Assembly (NCBI RefSeq): GCF_016107575.1
Contig: NZ_JABAST010000004.1
Location: forward strand, 1 to 64,000
Origin: Psychrobacter faecalis
Lineage (GTDB): Bacteria; Pseudomonadota; Gammaproteobacteria; Pseudomonadales; Moraxellaceae
Direction: 5' to 3'
DNA length: 64,000 bases
This document shows, one piece after another, positions 16,721 to 25,878 of this stretch (the stretch's first letter is position 1; each line of letters starts with the position of its first letter). The notes beneath the pieces are model-generated. The model did no database searches. It was not told where the DNA came from and worked only from the letters and a program-made list of their open reading frames with translations. Both the position numbers and the translations under genes were made by a program.

Positions 16721-17716
16721 ATGACATCAATAATTAGAGTCGCCATCGCCGGTTACGGTAACCTTGGCCGCGGCGCCCAAGCCGCCATTAAGCAAAGCCC
16801 AGACATGCAGCTAGTCTGTGTATTCAGCCGCCGCGATCCTGCCTCCGTCATCCTGATTGACGACAGCGTGCCCGTTTATGCGATGGATGATATTGCCCAA
16901 TATAAAGACGACATAGACGTGTTGATATTGTGTGGCGGCTCTAAGTCAGATCTGCCTGAGCAAGGCCCAGCGCTTGCTGGTTTGTTTAATATCGTCGACA
17001 GTTTTGATACTCACGCCAAAATCCCTGAGTACTTTGCCGCGCTTGATACGCCTGCCAAAAAAGCCAATAAAGTCGCCATGTTGTCTGTTGGTTGGGATCC
17101 CGGTTTGTTTTCTATCAACCGCTTATACGGCGAAGCCATTTTACCGGTCGGCGAAACCTACACCTTTTGGGGCAAAGGCTTAAGCCAAGGACATTCAGAT
17201 GCCGTACGCCGCGTCGACGGCGTCAAATCTGGCGTACAATATACCATTCCCTCAGAATCTGCGATGGAAAAAGTACGTAATGGTGAGCAGCCAACGCTAA
17301 GCACCCGCGAGAAACATACCCGCGAATGCTATATCGTGCTCGCCGATGGCGCCGATAGCGATAGCGTACGCAACACCATCGTCACCATGCCGGATTACTT
17401 TGCCGACTACGATACCACAGTGCACTTTATTGACGAGCAGACGTTTGAGTGTGACCATCAAAAAATGCCGCATGGCGGATTCGTTATTCGCAGTGGCGTA
17501 AGCGGTATGGATAATGCGCAAAACAACCAAGTATTAGAGTTTTCGTTAAAGCTTGGCAGCAACCCTGAATTTACCGCCAGCGTGCTCGTGGCTTATGCCC
17601 GCGCTGCTTATAAAATGAATCAAGCAGGAGAGAATGGCGCAAAAACCGTCCTCGATGTCGCACCTAGCTTGTTGTCGCCTAAAACGCCTGCCCAGCTGCG
17701 TAAAGAGTTGCTATAA
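16721..17716 (+). CDS. ddh: meso-Diaminopimelate D-dehydrogenase
   Basis: 331 residues matching NADP-dependent meso-DAP dehydrogenase (EC 1.4.1.16). The N-terminal Rossmann motif is IAGYGNLGRGAQ (residues 9-20), followed by CVFSRRD. CGGSKSDLPEQGP (about 71-83), VGWDPGLFS and the FWGKGLSQGHSDAVRR region (about 148-163) are the conserved substrate-loop motifs. It converts L-tetrahydrodipicolinate, ammonia and NADPH directly to meso-DAP, bypassing the succinylase or acetylase steps of lysine and peptidoglycan synthesis. AAGG lies about 9 nt upstream of the ATG. A clear terminator follows at 17763-17799. The base composition seems more GC-rich than the flanks, which would fit acquisition. Confidence 0.92.
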   Translation: MTSIIRVAIAGYGNLGRGAQAAIKQSPDMQLVCVFSRRDPASVILIDDSVPVYAMDDIAQYKDDIDVLILCGGSKSDLPEQGPALAGLFNIVDSFDTHAKIPEYFAALDTPAKKANKVAMLSVGWDPGLFSINRLYGEAILPVGETYTFWGKGLSQGHSDAVRRVDGVKSGVQYTIPSESAMEKVRNGEQPTLSTREKHTRECYIVLADGADSDSVRNTIVTMPDYFADYDTTVHFIDEQTFECDHQKMPHGGFVIRSGVSGMDNAQNNQVLEFSLKLGSNPEFTASVLVAYARAAYKMNQAGENGAKTVLDVAPSLLSPKTPAQLRKELL

Positions 17717-17762
17717 GTACTGGCTATGAATTAGAAATAAAAAAAATCTCCACGCTAAAAAC

Positions 17763-17799
17763 AAAAAGCACCAAGCCATGCAAGCTCGGTGCTTTTTTT
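17763..17799 (+). terminator. Rho-independent terminator of ddh
   Basis: AAAAAGCACC (17763-17772) pairs with GGTGCTTTTT, followed by a seven-T run ending at 17799. The A run on the other side makes it usable in both directions, so it may also end leftward transcription from the NADAR gene. Confidence 0.85.
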
Positions 17800-17855
17800 A
17801 TGCTTAACTTTCTTTCTGCTTACTTTCTGCTCAGTAACTTAATTAAAAACATCAA

Positions 17856-18590
17856 TTACAGCAGACCATTTTCTAAAAGTTTAGCCGTATTACTGACTTT
17901 AAAGTCATGATATAAATCATAAAACACAATCGGGTCTTCAACGCCATCAAACAACCCACGTTTATTGAGCGCGACAAACATCGCTAGCGAATAGGCCGCA
18001 CAATAGATAGATTTTTTGGGATTAAACTCACGATCGGTAAAAGCCTGATACTGCATGACCTCCTCATGTAGCTGAGGATTTTGCTTGAGCGCATTGACAT
18101 ACAGCCAATCATAAAACGCAGTCAATGGCTCAAGACTCCACTCCATGCCAAAATAATCATAGCCAATCAGCTCACCAGAGGTTGTTAAACGCTCGTCTTT
18201 TTTGGCCTGTCTTGGTGCGACGGTCAGTAAGTCAAGATACGGCCCACCATGTTCGAATACTTTACTAGCTTGCAAGGCATTTTCGACACTATAGGCTTGA
18301 CCGTCATGCTCATTGGTAATTTTTAAGCTTAATGGACTGAGCGGGAAACTCAGTTTATTGCCAGATTTGCTAGACAGCTCTAAGACATGGCTAAAGCCAT
18401 ATTTTTTGCGAATGACTTGATGCATATCATTGATGGATTTTTTCTTTTGTCTACTGGCAAACCCCACATGGCGCTCAAACCACACCATGTCCGTTTTGAC
18501 CAAATTGTCACTATTGACTCTAGGCATAAAGACCGGTTGATGCTCTACCGCGTTTGGCGTTTGTTCCATAGGATTCTGTCTTTGTTGCAT
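17856..18590 (-). CDS. NADAR-family protein resembling DarT1-associated antitoxin
   Basis: 244 residues matching the family annotated as DarT1-associated NADAR antitoxin. Conserved features are QPVFMPRV, SRQKKKSINDMHQ, LELSSKSG, VENALQASKVFEHGGPYLDL, KKDERLTTSGELIGYDYFG, EPLTAFYDWLYVNAL and FTDREFNPKKSI. NADAR domains hydrolyse ADP-ribosylated nucleotides or bases and can reverse guanine ADP-ribosylation by DarT1 toxins. No DarT partner is adjacent: ddh and an AtoE-like transporter flank it. It may act alone in nucleotide repair or phage defence, or pair with a distant toxin. The N-terminus may start at Met8 instead. Confidence 0.75.
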   Translation of the reverse strand: MQQRQNPMEQTPNAVEHQPVFMPRVNSDNLVKTDMVWFERHVGFASRQKKKSINDMHQVIRKKYGFSHVLELSSKSGNKLSFPLSPLSLKITNEHDGQAYSVENALQASKVFEHGGPYLDLLTVAPRQAKKDERLTTSGELIGYDYFGMEWSLEPLTAFYDWLYVNALKQNPQLHEEVMQYQAFTDREFNPKKSIYCAAYSLAMFVALNKRGLFDGVEDPIVFYDLYHDFKVSNTAKLLENGLL

Positions 18591-18817
18591 GGCAATACGC
18601 CTTATATCAATGGTCTGGTATAAATATTTGGTTAAGAGAATTGATATGCTGCTTTATCAATGCTGCTTTAAGCGATTCATTTAATTTTAGGATAGCTATG
18701 ATACCCCATTAGGGTGCGCATTTCATGGGGCGATATTGTTTTTTGCGTGAGGCGTTTTGGTTTTTCAAAAAAAAGCCTCACCTATAAACTAGGCAAGGCG
18801 GTTAACTACAGTCTTAT

Positions 18818-20137
18818 TTATAAAAACAACAACCCCAGCCCAATCACAACGCCGCTTACAATCAGCACAATGACACAAAAACCCATGATATCCTTGGCTT
18901 TGAGTCCAGCGATTGCCAAGGCAGGCAACGCCCAAAACGGTTGAATCATATTTGTCCAAGCGTCACCCCACGCTACCGCCATCGCAACTTTAGCTGGATC
19001 ACTACCGAGCATCTCCGCCGCCTCTAACATAATTGGCGCTTGCACGGCCCATTGTCCGCCACCTGAGGGGACAAAAAAGTTAACCAGTCCTGCACTTAAA
19101 AAAGCAAAAAGCGGAAGCGTATCCACTGTCGAGACGTTGACAAACGCTTCTGACATCACTCCGGCCAAACCAGAAGCCGTCATCATACCCATAATCCCGG
19201 CATAAAACGGGAATTGGACGATAATCCCGCCCGCCCCTTCGACTGCCTCTTGAATAGCAATCAAATACTTACGCGGCGTTCCATGGAATATAATCCCAAG
19301 GAATAAAAACATGAAATTCACCAAGTCGAGCGTTAAAGCAAAGCCGTTCTGCACGAAATAGTAAACGATAAAAGCAATACCCAATAAGCCGATGACCATG
19401 GATAAAATCCAACTATTCTCTAAGCGCTCCGCTGGGGTCATCGCTGTCTTTGCTGGAAGCGCTTCAACGATAGGGTCTATTAAAAGTTTTGGATCTACCG
19501 TAATCGTATCTTCTTGTTTTGGCATCATCAAACGATTTAATAACGGCACGATAATGACCAATGCCGCGACGATAATTAAGTTATAGCTCGCAAAAATGGT
19601 AGCACTCGTTGGAATCACCCCAATCTTATCGACGAATGGATGGCCTTCTGTTGCAATGGATAACGGAATCGAACCAGAGAATCCTGCATGCCAAATGATA
19701 AAACCAGAATACGCACTGGCAATAAGCAAACGGTAATCCACATTTTCGACACGTTTTGCCAATTCTTTTGCGAATAACGCGCCAATCACCAAGCCAAAGC
19801 CCCAGTTTATCCAGCTAGCGGCAAGGGATACCAAGGTGACCAATATAATCGCGCTACTGGGCGACTTTGCAAAGCTTGCCAGTTTGCCGAGCCCTTTTTT
19901 AAATATCGGACTACTGGCCAACACATAACCCGTAACCAGCACCAACACCATTTGCATCGAAAATGCCAGTAGTGCCCAAAATCCTTCGCCCCAAAACGCC
20001 ACCATCTGTATCGGTGAGGAATCGGTCAGACCCAAGCCCATGACAAAAATAACCAAGGTCAAGATAATGACAAACAAAAATGGATCGGGTAAATATTTCT
20101 CCATTAAGCTGTTTGAGAAGCGTGTGATTCCTTTCAT
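18818..20137 (-). CDS. Short-chain fatty acid transporter, AtoE family
   Basis: 439 residues with about 12 hydrophobic segments, the length of AtoE (TIGR00366 family). Family features include the N-terminal SNSLMEKYLPDPFLFVIILT, SWINWGFGLVIGALFAKELAK, SGFIIWHAGFSGSIPLSIAT and the C-terminal FFVPSGGGQWAVQAP. The family imports butyrate, acetoacetate and related acids. GGGAG lies 6 nt before the ATG. It is on the same strand as the D-amino-acid/lysine genes upstream but 232 bp away, so co-transcription is uncertain. No atoDAB genes are nearby. Confidence 0.88.
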   Translation of the reverse strand: MKGITRFSNSLMEKYLPDPFLFVIILTLVIFVMGLGLTDSSPIQMVAFWGEGFWALLAFSMQMVLVLVTGYVLASSPIFKKGLGKLASFAKSPSSAIILVTLVSLAASWINWGFGLVIGALFAKELAKRVENVDYRLLIASAYSGFIIWHAGFSGSIPLSIATEGHPFVDKIGVIPTSATIFASYNLIIVAALVIIVPLLNRLMMPKQEDTITVDPKLLIDPIVEALPAKTAMTPAERLENSWILSMVIGLLGIAFIVYYFVQNGFALTLDLVNFMFLFLGIIFHGTPRKYLIAIQEAVEGAGGIIVQFPFYAGIMGMMTASGLAGVMSEAFVNVSTVDTLPLFAFLSAGLVNFFVPSGGGQWAVQAPIMLEAAEMLGSDPAKVAMAVAWGDAWTNMIQPFWALPALAIAGLKAKDIMGFCVIVLIVSGVVIGLGLLFL

Positions 20138-20369
20138 TTTAAACTCCCTTTTTATTTACATTTACACCTCTTTTCTAAGCTTAATATTACCTCATTTCCA
20201 TTTTTTTAGGGTGGGTGTTTGACTATCAATGATGCTAACGATATGCCTTAAGCGTTACGATAGAGCACCGTATCTTGCTTATTAATCAGTAGGAATGAAA
20301 ATAAAATAGATAATGCAAGAAGGAAAGATAGGAGAAGCAGAAGAGTCAGGAAGTTGCTGCGGAAAACGG

Positions 20370-21623
20370 TTAAAAACTAGCAGTAAAACGATGACTACTA
20401 AAGGGCTTGGAATCGATAAATAATGGCTTATTATGGATCATCTCTTCGATAAGACGCCCTGTGACTGGTCCTAATGTCAGCCCCTGATGAGCATGACCAA
20501 ACGCAAACCACAAGTTATCATGTTTTGATGCAGGGCCAATCACTGGCTTCATATCTGGCATACAAGGCCTTGTCCCGCACCATGCTTCAGACTCCACGGC
20601 ATCTTCAAGTGGCACAAGTTTTCTTGCATGAGTCAGCACGGCTTCTAGTTGGGCGAATTTTTTTGGCGCGTCTAAATTTGCCATTTCAGCACCCGTAGTA
20701 ACTCTGATGCCTTGCTCCATTGCACCCATCACAAACCCTTTATCGACATCAAATAAGCTGTGTGAAAGGGCGTTTTTGGGTGTGATCTTAAAATGCTGAT
20801 GGTAGCCACGCATAGGAAACATCGGTATGTTATAACCCAGTGGCTTGATAAGCTCAGCTGACCAAGGCCCTGCCGCTATCACGACATGCTGACAGACGTA
20901 GGTATCATCGCCGCATACAACTTGCCAGCCTTCTGCCGTTTGCATAATATCTGTCACGGTTGACTGCTTAACCTCGCCCGCCATCGCTGCAAAGCTTTTC
21001 GCATAGGCTTTTACAAGGCGACTGGGATTTTTTATTTGCCACGAGTTTTTCCAGTGGATACCGCCAATATAATCGGTAACGTTTAGATTTGGCTCTAGGG
21101 CTTGCAGCGCTACTAGCGATAGCACTTGATACTCTACGCCTTGCTCCGCAGCCTTTACGGCTTTGCTAATAGCTTTTTCAAAATCAATCGAATGACGATG
21201 AAGCTCAATCCAGCCTATTTTACTGACCAACACTTCTGCGCCAGCCGCTTTAATCATCGGCTCGTGCTCATTGGTACAATGCTCAATCAGCGTCGCCCAT
21301 TCTTTATCGATAACTTCGATATTTTTTGGGCTGGAATGTAGCCAGTACTGAAATAAAGGGCGCTGAAAACCATAAATTGCCGACCAACGGTAGCGAATAT
21401 CGGTACGGTTATTGGGCAGTACACTAAAAATCTCTTTAGCACTTCGCGGAAAGGGTTTGGTATTGACCGCTTCTCTGGTGATAATGCCCGCATTACCATA
21501 GGAGGTTTCTTCTCCTGGGAGCTTTTTATCAAGTAACAGCACCTGCGCGTTGTTTTTTTGCAGATGCCACGCGATAGAGGTTCCTACGATGCCTGCCCCA
21601 ACTACAATCACGTCATAGCGCAT
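20370..21623 (-). CDS. FAD-dependent D-amino-acid dehydrogenase-like enzyme
   Basis: 417 residues of the DAO/DadA family. The N-terminal FAD-binding fold is YDVIVVGAGIVGTSIAWHL (residues 3-21). The C-terminal second FAD motif includes WCGTRPCMPDMKPVIGP and LWFAFGHAHQGLTLGPVTGRL. DadA enzymes oxidise D-amino acids to 2-oxo acids on the membrane side. The adjoining genes point to D-lysine, giving 2-keto-6-aminocaproate that cyclises to piperideine-2-carboxylate. Substrate choice is inference; other D-amino acids or a hydroxyproline-type substrate are possible. It lies 76 bp downstream of the ornithine-cyclodeaminase-family gene. Confidence 0.8.
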   Translation of the reverse strand: MRYDVIVVGAGIVGTSIAWHLQKNNAQVLLLDKKLPGEETSYGNAGIITREAVNTKPFPRSAKEIFSVLPNNRTDIRYRWSAIYGFQRPLFQYWLHSSPKNIEVIDKEWATLIEHCTNEHEPMIKAAGAEVLVSKIGWIELHRHSIDFEKAISKAVKAAEQGVEYQVLSLVALQALEPNLNVTDYIGGIHWKNSWQIKNPSRLVKAYAKSFAAMAGEVKQSTVTDIMQTAEGWQVVCGDDTYVCQHVVIAAGPWSAELIKPLGYNIPMFPMRGYHQHFKITPKNALSHSLFDVDKGFVMGAMEQGIRVTTGAEMANLDAPKKFAQLEAVLTHARKLVPLEDAVESEAWCGTRPCMPDMKPVIGPASKHDNLWFAFGHAHQGLTLGPVTGRLIEEMIHNKPLFIDSKPFSSHRFTASF

Positions 21624-21699
21624 ATCAATACTCTTCGAGATCGTTAGACCAAAATAAAAACGTTGTCTTAAAAACTGTTACCTTAATAGCAGCCAGATT

Positions 21700-22728
21700 T
21701 TATAACGCAACAAACTGGCCCAAACCTTCTTTTTTGGCCTTTTGAGCAACCTTTAACGCGACGGCAGCATCGAAGCTTGCCGCGCCAACCGACTTAAACA
21801 GCGTGATACCTTTATCAGCATTTAGCTCAATTTGCACTTTTTCATTAACCAAATCACTTAGCGTTCCCGTCAGCTTATCCCACGTCCAAGTACTATCAGC
21901 GTCTTCATGAGCTTGGATCAAATCGCCCGCTTCATGCAAGCCGCCCTCGGCATCATCGATAATGACAGACGTGCTGGCTTCTATCACCGAATTGCTCACT
22001 TCCTTCATCGATGCTTGATAGGCGCCAACGGCATTGATATGAGCGTCGGCTTTTATCTGCGCCGCTTCGAACAAACCTGACGTCGCGCGCGTTGCCAAAT
22101 TGATAATATCGGCGTCTTGAATCGCCGCTTCGATATCGTCGCACACCGTAAAATCAACGTCCCATTGTGGGTAGTCTTTTTTAAATTTCTCCTGAAATTT
22201 ATGCGCGGTCTGCTTGGTTCGGTTCCAAAGATTCACCTGCTTGATATTTGGACGTACGGTAAGAATGGCGTTAAGCTGCTCATACGCCATACCGCCCGTG
22301 CCGACCACTGCTACCACACGGCTATCGCGATTGGCTAAATGTTTAGTCGCGATGCCAGACAGCGCCGCGGTACGTACTTGGGTGATATATACCCCATCCA
22401 AAAAGGCCAACATCTCTCCTGTGTCATTGTCTGAGACCGTGACATTGGCCATGGTTGTTGGTTTATCACGCTTAGGATTGTCTGGACAGATAGTGACCAG
22501 CTTGACGACTGCGTATTCATTAGTACCGTCAAATACCACTGCCGGCATGGATAAATGGCTGCCGGAGCTTTTTGTACTACTTTCCTCAAAAGTGGGAATG
22601 ACAAGGCGTTCAGGCGTTTTAACCCACGTCGGATGCTCGCCTTGCACGTTGAGTAATTCCTCAATCGCCTCAATTGCCATCGACATGGTCAGCTGTTTTT
22701 TTACCGTATGAATGTCTAAAATTCGCAT
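21700..22728 (-). CDS. Ornithine cyclodeaminase/mu-crystallin family protein, probable ketimine reductase
   Basis: 342 residues. The NAD(P)-binding motif VVAVVGTGGMAYEQL lies at about 138-152; Lys76 (AVVKLV) and Arg119 (TQVRTAAL) match conserved substrate residues. True cyclodeaminases carry a catalytic Asp in a GGDCPGKTE-type loop. Here the loop reads GAYQASMKEV with Tyr237 at that position. This favours a ketimine reductase, such as mu-crystallin-like reduction of piperideine-2-carboxylate to L-pipecolate, over lysine or ornithine cyclodeamination. AAGGA lies 7 nt before the ATG. Its neighbours, a DadA-like enzyme and a pipecolate-oxidase-like enzyme, fit that step. Confidence 0.8.
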   Translation of the reverse strand: MRILDIHTVKKQLTMSMAIEAIEELLNVQGEHPTWVKTPERLVIPTFEESSTKSSGSHLSMPAVVFDGTNEYAVVKLVTICPDNPKRDKPTTMANVTVSDNDTGEMLAFLDGVYITQVRTAALSGIATKHLANRDSRVVAVVGTGGMAYEQLNAILTVRPNIKQVNLWNRTKQTAHKFQEKFKKDYPQWDVDFTVCDDIEAAIQDADIINLATRATSGLFEAAQIKADAHINAVGAYQASMKEVSNSVIEASTSVIIDDAEGGLHEAGDLIQAHEDADSTWTWDKLTGTLSDLVNEKVQIELNADKGITLFKSVGAASFDAAVALKVAQKAKKEGLGQFVAL

Positions 22729-22965
22729 AATGTTCCTTAAACTGCCCTGTAATTTTATTATTAATAATCCCTAAATGTGACATTAAAAAACCTAACAAGC
22801 AACCCGCTATTTATTAAAGCTTTTATCACGGTTTATAATTTTAAAATATTCTTAGCGATAAGCTTAAATGTATGACTTACAACGACGGCCATATTGGCTA
22901 TGATATTTATAAAAATTTAGTCGAATTTTAACCAAGTAAATAACCACACTATGTAAATAAACATG

Positions 22966-24252
22966 CTATCTGATAATTTTAAGACACTGACCAGCATGGT
23001 ATAAAGTCAGTCCCAACTCTGTAAAGCCCGATTTAATGCCTGCAAAAGGGATTTTCGCTTCTTCTAACGTCTTAAATGGAATAGGAATACTGTCTCTATT
23101 ACCAGTCAATATATACTCCGCGAAGCATTTACCCATGAGCGTACCGGTAGTGATGCCGCGACCATTATAGGCGGTCGCGGTCAGCAAACCTTCATCGGGC
23201 TCCATCACGCGAAAGATATGATCTTGGGTAAAGCCAAAGCTACCGCACCACTCATATTGCCAATTAAAGGCAGGCAGATCTGGATAATAGCTTTTTTGCA
23301 CCGCATTGGCCCATGACTGATAAAAGGATTTTGGTTTCATCTGCGTCCCACCAACCGTGCCCAATAATAGGCGATTGTCATTATCACGGCGGAAACTTGA
23401 TAACGCCAAACGGGTATCCCACGCCCCTGTTTTATAAGGTAAAATGCGCTCTGCCGCCTCGCCGCTCAGTGGTTCAGAGGCGATTTGATAGTAATAAACC
23501 AAATAAAATGTTTTCTTAATTTCTGTCCATTCGCCTTCGCTATAGGCATTGGTAGCGATGATGACGCGCTCAGACTTGACGCGCGCTTTGGCGGTTCTTG
23601 CATACCAATGACCGTCCACCTTTTCTAGTGCTTCAACGCCAGAATGCTCGTAAATCGTCACGCCAAGATTAGTGGCAACTTTGGCAAGCCCTCTGACATA
23701 CGCCAGCGGATTGATGGTACCAGCGCGGTGGTCTAATAAAGCTTTATTAATACTGGTGGTACCGCAGTATTCTTGGCATTTGCTGCCAGTCAATACCTCA
23801 ACATTGGCACCGCGGCGACGCAGCTGCTCGTATCTGATATCGACATCGATTTCACCTTTGGCATTATGCGCCATGTGAAGGTTGCCCGCTTGGGTGGCTT
23901 GGGCGTCGATATCATAGCGTTTGATTAGATCAAACACCAAACTTGGTGCTTGTCCAAGCGCTTGGGTCAAACGCTCACCGGCTGCTTCACCCAGACTGAT
24001 ATTCAAGTCATCAGGGCGCGCCCAAGTTCCGGCGTTGACTAGCCCAACGCTTTTTCCCGAGCCGCCACTACCGATGGTTTGGCTTTCAAGTAAGACAACT
24101 TTGACGCCTTTTTCAGCCAAATGAATCGCCGCCGACAATCCAGTATATCCGCCGCCAATGATACACACCGCCGCTTGGGTATCGCTACTCATTTGGCTAT
24201 AAGCGTCAATATTCGGCGCGGTCATGTTCCATAAACACTGCTCTTGCAACAT
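22966..24252 (-). CDS. FAD-dependent oxidoreductase, AmaA/PuuB-like (probable L-pipecolate oxidase)
   Basis: 428 residues with the FAD motif CIIGGGYTGLSAAIHL (30-45), ESQTIGSGGSGKSVGLVNAG and a C-terminal YNGRGITTGTLMGK segment, the arrangement of PuuB and of P. putida AmaA. PuuB oxidises gamma-glutamylputrescine. AmaA oxidises L-pipecolate to piperideine-6-carboxylate and sits beside AmaB. Here an ALDH7-type AmaB homologue is two genes upstream and no puuA or puuD is visible, so the AmaA role is favoured. The start is 14 bp after the NhaC-type gene, so the two are one transcript. Confidence 0.78.
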   Translation of the reverse strand: MLQEQCLWNMTAPNIDAYSQMSSDTQAAVCIIGGGYTGLSAAIHLAEKGVKVVLLESQTIGSGGSGKSVGLVNAGTWARPDDLNISLGEAAGERLTQALGQAPSLVFDLIKRYDIDAQATQAGNLHMAHNAKGEIDVDIRYEQLRRRGANVEVLTGSKCQEYCGTTSINKALLDHRAGTINPLAYVRGLAKVATNLGVTIYEHSGVEALEKVDGHWYARTAKARVKSERVIIATNAYSEGEWTEIKKTFYLVYYYQIASEPLSGEAAERILPYKTGAWDTRLALSSFRRDNDNRLLLGTVGGTQMKPKSFYQSWANAVQKSYYPDLPAFNWQYEWCGSFGFTQDHIFRVMEPDEGLLTATAYNGRGITTGTLMGKCFAEYILTGNRDSIPIPFKTLEEAKIPFAGIKSGFTELGLTLYHAGQCLKIIR

Positions 24253-24266
24253 ATCATATTCCTTTA

Positions 24267-25727
24267 TTAGCGCGCTTCATTGACAGAAAAAGCAACGTCA
24301 ACCTCTTCCACCTCAGGCTCTTCGCGCGGTATGAACTTATCAAGGAACGCCCATAACAGCCCAAATAAAGGCGACAACCAACACGCAAACGCAAAAGGTG
24401 CATAGGTCAATGTTGCTATCCCAAGTGTCGCTGCTACAAAGCTACCGCCCATATTCCACGGGATAAGGGGTGACAAAAGCGTACCCGCGTCTTCGATAGA
24501 GCGTGTCAAGGTCGTGCGCTTATAGCCCATATCTTTATATTTGTCTTGCAATAAACGCCCTGGCAAAACACAGGTCGTGTAAACATCACCAATCAGCGTT
24601 CCGACACTCAGCACACTGCCATATGTCGTAAAAACCAACCCCAAACGCGATTTTACGAAATGGTTAATTTTCGCCATGATGGCTTTGAGCGTACCGTAGT
24701 GCTCAAGCGCCCCAACAAACCCCAAAGCAAATATCGTTAAGCTGATCACCCATGTCATCGACATAACGCCGCCCTTTGACAACAATTGATCTACCACTTC
24801 AAAACCCGTCTCACTGACAAAGCCATTTTGTAAAACATTAAAAACATCACTCACGCCCACGCCTTGCATAAAGACGGCAATCACTGAGCCTACCAGCACA
24901 CCGCTTAATACGGTCGGTATCGCTGGCATTTTCATCACAGCGGCGACAATGACCACTAACGCTGGCAATAAGGTGATGATACTTAAATTGTAATTGGCCG
25001 CTAAGTTATCCTGCAATGCACGAATAGAAGACAAATCGATACTATCGTCACCATAACCCATGCCAATCCAAGCATAGAGCGCCAACGCCGTAATCATGGC
25101 GGGCACGGTGGTCGGCAGCATACCTTTGATATGATCCCAAAGGTCTACACCCGCCGCGGCTGGGGTTAAGTTAGTGGTATCTGACAGCGGTGACATTTTG
25201 TCGCCAAAAAAAGCACCGGAGACGATAGCACCACCTGTTAGATGTGCGGGAATACCAAGCCCCATACCAATTCCCATCATCGCAAGGCCCACGGTACCAA
25301 CCGTACCCCACGAGGTACCCGTAGCGACAGAAATAATGGCGCAAATAAGACAGACGGAAAATAAAAACGAGGAAGGCGAGAAAATACTAAAGCCGTAGTA
25401 CAGAATGGTCGGCACGGTTCCGGCGATAATCCATGCGCCGATGAGCATACCGACGCCCATCAGGATAATCATCGCTGGCAAACCGATTTTAATAACCTTT
25501 AAAAACCGCTCTTCCATACCTTGCCAACTACGGCCACGCAGTTTCATAAACAAACCGGTGATTAAAATACCGCAGGCTAAGGGTATATGAGGGGTAAAAT
25601 CTTTGAAGACGAAAAACTGTATCATCAGAATGATGGCAGTCAATACAAGCGGCGCGATATCAAGTAAAAAGCTAGACGACGGATCATAACCGTCTATATC
25701 GGGGTTATGCGTTTTATCATCGATCAT
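24267..25727 (-). CDS. NhaC-family antiporter-like transporter
   Basis: 486 residues from ATG 25727; the frame remains open to 25769, but AAGGAAGGT precedes the inner ATG. About 11-12 membrane segments. NhaC features include ATGTSWGTVGTVG, GAFFGDKMSPLSDTTNLTPA and SIEDAGTLLSPLIPWN near the end. The family includes Na+/H+ antiporters and organic-substrate exchangers (malate/lactate). It sits between amaB-like and amaA-like genes, which suggests it moves lysine, pipecolate or an accompanying cation. That substrate is inference from context. Confidence 0.82.
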   Translation of the reverse strand: MIDDKTHNPDIDGYDPSSSFLLDIAPLVLTAIILMIQFFVFKDFTPHIPLACGILITGLFMKLRGRSWQGMEERFLKVIKIGLPAMIILMGVGMLIGAWIIAGTVPTILYYGFSIFSPSSFLFSVCLICAIISVATGTSWGTVGTVGLAMMGIGMGLGIPAHLTGGAIVSGAFFGDKMSPLSDTTNLTPAAAGVDLWDHIKGMLPTTVPAMITALALYAWIGMGYGDDSIDLSSIRALQDNLAANYNLSIITLLPALVVIVAAVMKMPAIPTVLSGVLVGSVIAVFMQGVGVSDVFNVLQNGFVSETGFEVVDQLLSKGGVMSMTWVISLTIFALGFVGALEHYGTLKAIMAKINHFVKSRLGLVFTTYGSVLSVGTLIGDVYTTCVLPGRLLQDKYKDMGYKRTTLTRSIEDAGTLLSPLIPWNMGGSFVAATLGIATLTYAPFAFACWLSPLFGLLWAFLDKFIPREEPEVEEVDVAFSVNEAR

Positions 25728-25878
25728 AATAGTTCTACCTTCCTTAGTAGTCGTCGATGGGAGTGGCAACCAATCCTTGATTGCTTATTATTTTTGGTCT
25801 GCCAAGCTTCTATAAAGTACGCTTGGCAGTTTATTGATAAATACATCAAATTAGCAAAAGTTTGTACTCACCTTTTTA

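Noticed and set aside
16555..16737. 60-codon frame across the GTTACTT repeats and into ddh
   Set aside because: No ribosome site, a repeat-derived hydrophobic sequence and overlap with the ddh start. A leader peptide cannot be excluded but is unsupported.
22214..22711. 165-codon frame on the plus strand
   Set aside because: It lies wholly opposite the ornithine-cyclodeaminase-family gene, whose motifs are clear, and is a shadow frame.
20370..24252. Reading the FAD enzymes and the ornithine-cyclodeaminase-family gene as a hydroxyproline or putrescine pathway
   Set aside because: No proline racemase-type epimerase, gamma-glutamylputrescine synthetase or hydrolase is nearby, while the ALDH7 and HglS-type genes point to lysine. 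Not fully excluded.
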